This document shows, piece after piece, positions 13,801 through 25,800 of a DNA stretch of 64,000 nucleotides. The position numbers and the translations under genes are program-made. The first letter of the stretch is position 1. The number at the start of each line of letters is the position of its first letter. Where the stretch lies: NCBI GenBank assembly GCA_040954595.2, contig CM082578.2, forward strand, positions 18,104,001-18,168,000, given 5' to 3'. The notes beneath the pieces are model-generated. The model did no database searches. It was not told the origin of the DNA and was given only the letters and a program-made list of their open reading frames with translations. The DNA comes from Balanoglossus misakiensis (taxonomy: Eukaryota > Hemichordata).

Positions 13801-16800
13801 GTCTTTTCTGCTCCAGATAATCATTCAATCCTTTCTGGATGTCTTCCAACAAACTCTCAGCGTGCTGCAGTTTTTCTAGCATTTGTGGTTTTGCCGTCAC
13901 CTTCAGTGCCTTGGTGTCATTCACTGAATGCATCATAATATCTCGCCTGTGCATAGGATGAGGAAATTCAAATAAATTACTATTGTTGAGAGCTTGTCAT
14001 ATTACTCTATCTCATAATCACAGCTTTGCAGTGATTTCATTATTTTGTTTTGGTTTTGTCTGACCATTTATCGAGACAATAAAACCACATATTTCACAAA
14101 TAAGTGGTTGGCAATAAACTTGAAAGTGTCACTCTGTAAACATTGACTCTTAGTGATAGTTGCCTGACAACCATGATATTGTGGCCACTCCAAGTAATCC
14201 AGTTGAGTTTACTGCCTTCTATAACTTTGCAAACTGTGAATGTAAACACATGTTCATTGAACCACCATAAATCAGGATTTGTACAGTTAAGTTTAGTGCC
14301 ATGAGGAGTTTTGAAGTTGCCTAGTTGGCCAATGAAGTCACCCTACTGTAAGCATATTATCCATGTACACATGAAGGCATACATACAAAGTGGGTTTTAT
14401 TTGTATCCTTATGTGAATGAACTCTGAGTTACATCTGTTTATTACTCACCAATTGGCATCAACATCAGTGAACATTGCACCTTCAACGGGAATCTGCCGG
14501 CGAATATCCTCAGAACCAAAGATGGGTTCCAGATACAGCCAGGCAGCTTGCACTTTCAACCAGGAGTCAAGAATTGCTTTAATACGGTGCTGTTGACAAA
14601 ACAAAGAACAAACCATCAGATTTTCTTTAAACACCATTGCCCCAAAGTATTGTATTGTCTTACATCGTAATGTTGGACCTGTACAAGCTCTGGCAACAAA
14701 ATGTACATCCATCTCGTTAACTAGTACATGTACATCCTTTTCAGCTAAGAGTAGACTTACCAATCTTGCTTCCCACTCTTTGACTTCCTCTTCAAAAGGT
14801 GCAATAAACGTGGAACCCCTCATAGTGGTTGTCTTCACTATGTGGTCTTCCAACAACACCTGTACGTCGTCGATGGCCGACAAGATGCTCAGACCAGTAT
14901 CCTTGTACGGCACAAAGTTGAAGTGAACGCTCTCCCAGTCCCCTTTCATTTTGATCAGAGCCTGCAATGCATCAGACATTGTCAATCAAACAAATTAAAC
15001 CTCTGACCAATAAACACTGATGGGATATATCTCAAATTTATTTCCACCCCTCCCCAACACTGTTCTTGTACAGTAGACAATACTGTTAAGTTTGTTTTGT
15101 ATAAAGAAAAACATATTGTACAACCCAATATTGTTTAAGATTTCTGAACTTGATGGTATCTTAGTAAAACAAGTTGCCATGCAAACATACCTTTTCAAGA
15201 GCATACTCTTTGCTAGCCTGGGAACTGATCTCACTCAAATCATCCAGGTATTTTTCTAGATCCATTTGCAGCATGTCTATGAGAGGTGTGTCTTCTGCAG
15301 GTTTCATGTTGAAACCAACCTGCAAGGAAAAAGGGTACCGCATAAAGAGGTGGCTAGCAGGTTTGACTGTATTTACATTTTATTTGTCCATAATATACAT
15401 CTACTGAGGTTAGATTTGAATCTTTTCTATTTTACCTTTTCCGACATGGCATCCCAGTGCCTCTCCTTGATGCCCGGATTACACAGAGCACTGATCAATG
15501 GCATATTGATCTTGAATTTCTCCAGTTTTGCTTTGATAGTAGCTGCCGCCCTCATTGGGCCCATCATCTCCGGATGGGCAAAGATTTTCGTCAACTTGTA
15601 GCTGGTACGCCACAAATTCTGGACCTGTGGTAATTTAGGTACAAGAATTTCAGACTTTTAGTCAAGGCTGACAGAAGTTTTGGGCAAAAATGTTGAAGGT
15701 TTACATTAACTATTGTATGCCACAGTCGAGACTTTTTTGTAAAAATGTTCACTTTATTCCTTCCAGACATATACTTTTTACTATATAAGACAAACATGTA
15801 GGTATGTATCTGCAGACTGTGAAAGATCTCCGTAACACTGAGTTCACCAGACAACCAAGATTTCTGATAAACATTATGGTTTCTGAGACCTTTAGGTAAA
15901 TTTCAAATTGACTATAGTTGTTAAGATCCCTTTGTGTTACTCATACGTCAGCACAGGTGAAACAATGAACTTGTCTGGGTCAAGGAGAATTATTGTTCGT
16001 CAGAGACAGGACACTTTGGCTGTATTTAAAGGGTACACTGTTGATTGACAGGACCCTAGCATTCCATACAAGACAATGGATGATAATAATAATGCATCAA
16101 CCATTGGAACCTCAAACAAACCAGGTTCACCACTGAAATTTTTTATCTAATTTGGGTAATTAAATTTATCATTCTCAATTTACTTGAATGTTATTCCAAT
16201 GGTGAAATGGACGATAATAAAGGAGAAAAAGACCCATTTCTGCATGATAAATAATTCAAGGTTACCAACTCAATCTACACCAGACATTCACCAAACACTG
16301 ACTAGACCTTTGGCATAGTTTAGGTACCACCCTATACCTTTACAATCTACTGGTATCTCTCAATAATTTGGGTGCTTGTCATAGAACTTGACCTATGCAC
16401 AATGACACAGCGATAAAGATCCCAGTAGAAATCTCAGACTCCATGTATGCAAAAGTCTGTATCACAGGATTTCACATCTAATATCTGATACAGTGTTGTT
16501 TTTATAAATTTAATTAATCCTCACCTCTTCTTCAACGTCTTCTGCATTGACTTGTAGCAAGGGTCCATTCATCCATTTGTCGTACATCTCATGGAACTTG
16601 ACGGCAGCATTCCATAGTTTGTCATAGGGTTCCTTAGCATCTTTGATTTCCTCCAGTTGGGTGTATGGACTTTGGACACCGGTGTCTAGCAACATTTCTT
16701 CTCTGTTGATAGCAGCTTTCTGCATGCAGATAAAGACTTGAAATTTTACACCGCGGCCTTCTTAAGATTTTCTATCTGTCGTTGCATTCATTACCATGAA

Positions 16801-19800
16801 GTTCTGAATTTATTCTACTGGTATAGTGTAACTTTCAAAATCTAGGATGCTGACCAGGTTGGGAATATCCATCAATTATGTTATTAGTTTTTAATATTCT
16901 AAGATGCTGAAATGAATTTATATTATCCATATTTTTCATTTTATTTCCCACATAAAATGCAACCAACACTTACTTGCAACCTTTAATATTGATTTGAACA
17001 TAAAATAATAGGAACAAAATAAATATTTAATAGCTAAACTGCTTCAATATTATTCTATTCTGTATCTCCTTCATGGGCAAATTTCAGTTAAACTTTAATG
17101 CCACACATCCTGCATTACAAATGCTGACATTTAGAGAGGAAATTATATTTGAATATTTAATGAAACCTGATCCACCTGTCTTAGTACAGAAAGATCGTTT
17201 TCAAAGTTATTAAGAACCGTGAGTTTCCTTGCTGAGGCTGAGACACAGATTATTGCAGTCCAAGGGGCAGTGTGCCCTCTAACAAACATAAAGACATAAT
17301 TTCTAAAAAATTCTCTGAGTCAGCTCTATACCTTTGCATGTATTGTGTATAATTTTCGTGGGTCACCAGTGAGTTTGTTGAGTCAGTGGCATGTCATATG
17401 GGCTTAGAGGGCACACTGCCAAGCAGTTGTTTTGATCGACACTTACTTCCTTGTAGAAGTCATCCAGCTTTCTGGAAATGTCATGCAACATTCCTAGGTA
17501 GTTGTCGGCTTCTGACATTCTGTCCTTGTGACGGAAGTTTTTCACTTCCTTCGCAACTTCGTCAATACGGAACGAGAACTTAATTTGCCAATCCAATAGC
17601 TTCTGCACGGCGATGTCATGCTCCTTTTGGAGTTTCATCTCGCTGTAAACAAATTAGAATTTGAAATAAAATATTGATTTATCACCACTAAATGAATGCA
17701 TTGTGTAAATTTCATATTATTTCATTCTTGGGTATGTACAGGTATGCGCTTTTCTAGATTTTTAAAAACTAATTTTCTTTCTGTGGTTATTAACCAGAAG
17801 AAGAATGCAATTATAAAAGTACAGAGAGACTCACCTATTTCTGATTATTGGTATTACCCTATCAGACCAAGTAAAAGTGTTATCATTAAGGAGTATATCA
17901 TCCTTTGGCAGATAAGCATAATCCATGAGGAACAACAAGTTCTCAGCTGCTATCTCAAGTTTCTCCTGAAATACATCAAATCACAAAATAATTGGGAATT
18001 ACTACCTACTACCTATTGCATGCCAACCATTAAACCTATTCCTAACTATTCCCCCAAACGGTCAATTCTTACTTGTCAACTTTTGTATCACCGAAGGTTG
18101 TTTTCAAAGTTTGCTCCAAACACAACAAACAGACAAATGTTATTCTTCAAAAATGCTATTCAGTAATAATAAAATTCTATTCTTGGATTCTCATATAATG
18201 GATGTCAACAACTCACTGCATGCAACCCATTGTACATCCTTCTAATTATCACCCTAACTGTCGATTGTCACCTTTTATAGCACCAAAGTTTTTTCAAAGT
18301 TTGCTCCTACCACAACAAACAGACAAATGTTATTCTTCAAAAATGCTATTCAGTAGTACATAGCTGTGTATTCTCTCTACTACAAAGCCTGACATCCTTT
18401 AGAAACCTCTTTTGCATGTAATCAATGGCTATAGTAGCCAAAAAAGTTATTGTCATCCGTATCCTTGCTACACAATCACCCTTTCATAGACCGCCTTGAC
18501 AATTCTCACAATACAATGATAACTGTTGGGATGATTCATGCTACCTTTGTGTCGGTTATCCTTGACAATCAATGCACAACTTTGTCTGTGAGTACAATCA
18601 TGCAGTATGTCCTCCACTTACTTTTAGTTGCAGTAGCTCACCAACTCGGAGACTGTCAGTGTAGTCTTGCAGATGTACCAATGCCTGCGTCGTTTCGGGA
18701 TAGGATGTCACTTTCTTCACGATGGCATCGTACTGCTCGCAGATGCTTCGGTTGAATTTCCTGCTCGTCACTACTATCTTGTTGATCATGATGCCTGCCA
18801 AGTCTCTGGCTCTCTCAACCAACCACTGAAACAATACAAACATGCACTGAGACAATTCTTTGACACGGGCATTTTCAAACACGTTTTTTTCTATTGCAAA
18901 GCCATTACTATTCAAGATATGTTCAGATGTGGATAATTCTCCTCTGATAACTCTCCTATTAAATTTATAAGTCTGACACATCAAACTTTTTAAGTTTTGT
19001 TTTATCCATCATCCAACCAGCAATGCATGAATTTACCACTCCTGGATGAGGGAGAATTAGTCTTGAACTCACCAACCTGTGACAGTGAGATCAGTACCCT
19101 AGCCACTACATTATAGTGCCTCCAGAAATGAAATTGAACTTAACTTTTACATAGACTCGCTTGTTCCTGCAGTACAAGCAAACAAAAGCTTAAGTGACTT
19201 ACACTGTTGATGTCATTGCAATCCAACAGAAACAGATGCATGGGTACATAGACAGGCAATGATCCAACCTCCAATGCCATTGTCTTCAATTTCTCAATCT
19301 CCCTGACATATTCCCTGAGATGCTGGTCTCTACTGATGAACTTCTCAACTTGAAGGTCAGAATCTTTAGATAGCAGATATGCATATGGTACATACTCCGA
19401 CTGGTATCTGTAGTCATTCAAAATCACAGAATATCATTATTTGTAAGACCAGCTTCAAATCAGCAAATGGAAATAAGTTTGCAATTTGATTTAGCATCAA
19501 CAACTTCACAGACCCCATATTATCAGATTGTCCATTAGCATATATATTGCTTTTGATCCATGCATTTAATTGATTGATTGAAAAAAAAAATGTGAAGATA
19601 TGTCTGCTGCCAATAAACTGGCTTACATAGAACACTGATTACAATGGAATATTTCCATACATTCTAGCAAATCTGTGTGCTTCATAACAGACTGGAATTG
19701 TTTGTAATTTTTACCTCCTTGGTCCACAGCTGTTTCTTAAGATAACCGTCTTAATTCTGTCCTTTGCTATCTCCACAATTTCCTCGTCTACTTCCACTGT

Positions 19801-22800
19801 GTTGATGTACTTCACCTTCAGATCTTCCACTTCTAGGAAGAGCTGGTGCTCGATGTGAGGCAATTTCTCAACGCTGTGTATCATGGTGTAAATGATCTGG
19901 TACAATTTCTCAATAATGTTTTCAAAGGAGGGCGTGAATTTGGTGGTCACTCCATCCATGTGTGGACCCTGTGGTATGGAAAATGAAAAATTATTTGTAT
20001 ATGCTTCTGTTGGAAAAAAAAATTGTTGTAAAACATTTACAACAAACAGGTGCACACCACCAAAACATTTGCGCTGTTGACAAAGGCTTAATTACAAAAC
20101 AGAACACTTCACAAATTTGCCCCATCAGTCATTTAGATAAAGGAGTTCACCCTTTTGAACAACAGGTTATGACATTCTTGTAAGCCTTGCCAGTTGTTAG
20201 TTCAAGATTAAACCACTTCCATAAACCTTTCCCAGATGCATACTTATGGAGAGAAGCTGGAGTCTGGGAAGTCTCATCTATTACATGCAGGGTCTGACCC
20301 TGCAGTCTGGAAGCTTACCAACCTCAGCATTTCTGGGTTGCCAGAGTAACAGGGTTCCTGTCTGGAGTTCTGCAGAAGTTTTTTCAGCCTTCTGTCTGGT
20401 CGATTAGTAGGGATTTCCACCCCAGATTTTGTCAACAAAGTCGGGTGTTTAACCCCTTGATTCATGACAATGCAGAGTTTTAAATCAGCATTTGTTGGCA
20501 AAATTGCAACTTAAGCCACCCATTTCTTGAATAGAATTCTTGGAATCAAATACCCCCTGTCTCATTTTTATAAAACTTTAAGCCATATTTTAGTACAAAT
20601 AATATGAAGTTTTAAATTTGACCACACGGTGGAAATGGCCAGAGTATGAAATAGTCTCTTCACTACTAATAAAAACACACAATATATCTGACAAAAATAA
20701 TCATTCTTTGGCATATATGAAATAGGGAGAATATTTTTTAATTACCACATTGACATTATGTGTGATATTGTGACAACAATGATGCAGCCTGTCTTATGAT
20801 TTTGCAATAATAATTACTTTTCTTGCACAACAGCTAACAAGTAAACATTATTTTTATTTATACTGATAAAGTTTAACACATTTCATGTTGGAGATAGTAT
20901 ATACAAGAATATTTACATGTACATACAAATTTTATGCAAGTTCTCATTTTAGATTTTTATTCAAAGGATGGAGCCATATTGAATCATACTGGATAACTTG
21001 TTATTGACTTTATCATAACCAATCATAATTATAAACCAATCAGACAGTTATCAGAAATATGTATTCAAAATTATGTTGCATTGGAAAAGACTGATAAATT
21101 CCACACTCACCATGAAAAATGTAATGATGTGATCCACAACAGGAAGCCTGTGTGTACAATGGTAGTAATCACCAACGTAGTCATTGCCTTCAGAATACTG
21201 CTCCAACAATTCCACTAGGTCGTACATTGACCGCCTGACTCCATTACGCAGACAGTTGGACATCAGAGTGGCAACCGAGCCAAAGAAATGATCCATCTGG
21301 TTCATTCTTGCCACCTGCCAAAGTGAGAAACAATATGAATTTAGATCGTGGAACTCTGAAGAATTTTTACAGATTTCACAAGTACATGCATGATTGGTAA
21401 TGTTTCTGCTAATGATGATGACATGGATTATTTGGTGGTGGTGATGATGATGATGAGTTAGAGTTTGATTTACAATTTACACATAATCACAAATATTATT
21501 AAATTAACAGACAAAATCAACTTCAAAATCATCCACAATATTTAATTTCTGACAGCAAACAAGAATGATAAACTTTGGAATGTGTTTGTTGGAAGTAATA
21601 TGTGTATTTGCCCGTTCTGCAGAACATCAAGTGATTGTGTACATTTTGTAAGGTTGCATAATTCTACAAGAGTTTTCAGTGTAGATGACTTGTTAGTGCT
21701 GTGTAAATACAGCTGAGTGATAATGTCCAACCTTTAGAGATTATTGACTCCACTGTAAATACCAAACGTCAATTCAGTCTAGTTACAGAATAATCCATAT
21801 TATGATCAATGACATTATTAGTATTTAGTATTCCTTTTGAGGACATGTGGGTTACACCCACCAAAATAAAAAACAGTCCGAGCAATTTGTTTTATGGGCG
21901 TTTATTATCAAAGCATTGTCGGCTTGCATGCGTATTTGGCTTGACCGCAGTCTCCAGACCTTGGTGGGCGAAGATGTTATCAGAGAGGCAGTCATAACGT
22001 TTTGCTTGATATTATATTTTCACCAAAATAAACATAAATCATGAAGCCTGGGCTTATTATTTTAGTTTCTTTAAATTTATCTTTGATTACTATGATTACT
22101 GTTAAAGGAAGGACATTTACTCTATTTTCGTAAGAAAACACTCTTTGTTTAGCTGGCTAGTCTATTCATATGTTTATAACCTAACTAAAGATAAGATTTG
22201 TGAAACAATGTAATATGCAAACTGGACATAGATATGCTAAGTTGATATCACTCTATTAAATTCTTCAGCTGTGTAAAGGGACTGTCACCAAGTTAAATAA
22301 AAAATATTTCCGTTTTATAGCAGTATTTAAATTAATTAGTTAAAAATAGAACATTTCTCCACTTCCATTTTTTGTTTTGCTCACATTCAATACAATGGAA
22401 ATTTCTTTTCTCAATGGAGTCACCCAACCATTGCACTTTCTTTTATATTTGTAGAATTGCTGACTGTCCCTTTGGCACGACTCATACCACAGTGAATACA
22501 AGACTACTTTCTGTGTTTACCATCACTCTTGCATGTCAGAGCTGTACTGAACTCTCACCACAAAAACAGACTTGTTTCACATAAAATAGAGTAGGTCTAA
22601 AACTTGAAGTTGTATTGCACTATGCAGTCAAAATAATATGGGGTATTAGGTTGAACAGGTGTGTGTATTTAATATGTGATCAAACACCACCTTACAAAAA
22701 AGTGACATTTTACTGGAAGGGTCATATTACCAGTTAGAATTCATTCTGAAATTCACCACTTTATCCGAAAATGACACACAGCCATTTTGCATGTTAAAGG

Positions 22801-25800
22801 CATAAACATGAGGACATGTTTTTAAAAATTACCACTTGGGCAATAAATTACAGTTCAACAACAACAGGTGTCAGCTACTTCAATATGATTACGATTTCCA
22901 GGAACCATGAAGGATGGTGTTCTCTGGGTGTACTATGGATAATGGTTGGATTGAAGGCATGGTATCATTAGTATGGGCAGCTAACACCCCAATGGCTGGC
23001 TACAAATCTCCATGCTGTCACGTACAGCTCTATGTATTAATGCTTTCATCGTATCATTTTGAAATGTTCAGATGGCAGTAAAGGATTTGACAGGGCATGG
23101 TTTATTCGTTGCAATTTTATTGATTTTGATAAGTCTCCTAACCATAGTGTGTCAGTTTCAATCCTTCACTACCTCATAAATCATGATTTTATGTACGTTG
23201 AACAGAATTAATACATGATTAATTACATCATCAGCCAGCCTTGAGCAAGACTTCCTAGCGCTCGATCACCGGAAACATGAAATGTATGCATAATTATAAT
23301 AACACACCAACAGGCAAAAATCCCAGACTCTTCAATCCAATAACATGTGATAATATATCTCAGCAAATCACAAAACCTGGACAATATGTAATGATATGAG
23401 ATGCAAAAGTATGAACAAATTCGATCATCACCTCATCATTGGGCATCCACTCCTCAATACTCTCTCTGTTGTCATCAATGATGACTGCACATTCCTTCAA
23501 CCATTCCTGTTTCAGGATTTTTGCTCCCATTGCACTGGACGTCTTGACATGTTCATGGAATTCCTCTATGGTGATAGGCATAATAGATTTCAGCCCAGCG
23601 ATATCTATTAACCTAAATGTTGCATACCTGGATGCCAAAAAAAAAGAAGATAGATTCAATACTATTAAAATCAGGATAACAAAGTAACCACTGATTGTGT
23701 TTTATATATCTGAATATATATCTTTATAATTGAGCCGTGCGTGCATTCACTAGGGTGCCAGTACGTATCAATTCCAATATGTTTCTACAAGAGTGCAGAA
23801 GGTGGAATCTCTTACAACACTGATTGAAATGAAACAGATGCATTTTGTTGGAAATTTATATTCATATGCACAATATACTACGCATCAATCAGAATTATCA
23901 GCGTATTGCGTCAGAGAAAAAATTTGTTTGGAGATTCTCTCTGCAATATTCTCTGCAGGTATATGTAATTGATTTTTTGGGTAGTGTGCGTCTTTTATAC
24001 AAATTGAAGTTTCGTAATCAGCTATTCAAAACGGGATGAGTGCCTACCCAAGTGTGTATAACATATTGAATTGGGATTTAATGTAAGTATCGTGAATTCA
24101 GAGACATTTGAAAAGGAAGGAAAATTTCCGATTAAACTGGGTGACATAATTATCAGAACTGCATACATGTACACACCTTTCCACAGGTCTGACAGTCTAG
24201 CTTGAACAATTTAGCTAATTTGTTCAAGCTAGGCTCTCAACTTGAAAGAAAAGTGGCTTTAACCCTTTCACCGCCATGCTTTGGTCCAAATCTTGTTTTC
24301 TATGGCAAAGTCGGACCTTTAAAGTGGGAAATGGGGATGAAAGGATTAAGCAAATTCACATCTACATGTACATGTACATGTACATCACAAACGTTACTGA
24401 ACAACTTACTTTGTCTCCCATAGATAAAGAATGGCCGACATAACAGGATGGGTAATATACAACTCTGTTTCCATGAACTGTCTAGCAGCGATTACTGCAC
24501 TACTCCAGGGAAATCCTTCTCTGCCTGCAGAGTTGGAGATTTTCTCAGGTAGACGTATCCCGAGACGTTCTTGCTCCTGTTCGTCTTTGAGGACATAGTC
24601 TAGCATTGCCTTCTTAACACTTTGTGTGTAGTGAAACCGCACCTCCTGAAACAGAAATGCCATTGTATGGAATTTATACATTACTGAATCTAGGAAGAAA
24701 TTCTGCATTCACTCCATGGGAGAGTCTGTCACTACTCAGTTAGGGGAGACTACATGTAGTAACTTACTGTCAAACAACTTTTATTGAAACTGACAGTCTG
24801 TCGGTTTATATCACAAATATCAGTTGATACATCAAAATGCTTTCCTGCTTCAGTTCACCATTTCAGTCTTTGAAGTAGAAAGCACAGCAGAATCAGAGTG
24901 CTTACCTCTGTGACATTTTTCACTGCTTTTCTGAGGTTATCACCTTTCAACGACTTGGGGACCAGGTTCAAACTTCCCTGTACCCACTCTCTACTGAGTG
25001 GGGCAACCATGTACGGTTCAATAGAATTCTCTATCAGTGAGTAATACCTGTGTTGGAAAGTAAGCATTGACATGTTTAAACTGGTTTGTTTTTATTGGAA
25101 CAGCATATCTGGTCATACATGTATTTCACAGCGTCACTAAAATATTGATGAATGCGGATTTTAAAATATCAATCAAACAAACAGACTCATATAATGAAGT
25201 ACAAGTACAAAATGCACACACAAACACACACACATGTAATGTGTAAATTAACTTTCATATACAGTATTAGCACTAAATAGCAGGTTATTTTACACCACAC
25301 TACTGATAAATATCAGTTCTCAGAATAAGCCAATTTTGCAGTTGACTAATCCTAGCTTTCATGTTCATTGAAATGAGACTGATTACTGAAATTTCTGTCA
25401 TTACAATCACAAAAGCTAAATCCTATTTACTAATTAAAAATTCTGACGAAATGTCTACGATTTCACACTTCGCCTGTTTTCTTGAGTAGCTTTAATCTCT
25501 TATTTTCTAAACACGGCATAACTGAATAAAACATGAAAGACTTGCTCTGACCTTTCTCATTGTTCATTTGACGTTTATCTCTTTTTCTCAGAAGAGTCAC
25601 AAATGGGGAAATGTATGCTAATGCCACCAGTTGCAGGGAAGTATATAATCCCGGAATAATGAACTCAAAGTCAATAAGCAAAGCAGGTTACACATTATCC
25701 TACCTGTCTTGATCATCTTCTGTTGGGGATGTTGGTCTAGAAAGTCCAATAGTAGAAAATGTAGAGGGTGGGAACTCAATACTAAGAACCTCTTCAACTT

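Larger units (their letters stand above)
15436..24645 (-). other. Dynein exons 8-17: N-terminal tail (stem) region
   Basis: These exons encode the helical tail that in dyneins carries light and intermediate chain binding. Readable pieces include [18 protein letters not shown] (exon 8), [14 protein letters not shown] (exon 10), the [14 protein letters not shown] segment (exon 11), [14 protein letters not shown] (exon 12), [16 protein letters not shown] (exon 13) and [14 protein letters not shown] (exon 14, too short to stand out as an open frame). Exon 17 carries [19 protein letters not shown], the conserved CNPG..RHW motif just before the linker that is characteristic of dynein heavy chains. 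Exon 14 has two possible donors. The one after 17835 (AATAG|GTGAGT) keeps frame with exon 15, whereas the one after 17858 does not, so I chose 17835. Confidence 0.88.

Noticed and set aside
17835-17858. Alternative donor at 17858 for dynein exon 14
   Set aside because: It breaks the frame to exon 15, whereas the donor after 17835 keeps it and adds residues that continue the tail sequence.
17696-18166. 156-codon plus-strand open frame
   Set aside because: It lies antisense across dynein exon 14 and a tandem duplication, has no start context or family features, and is explained by the repeat and the exon shadow.
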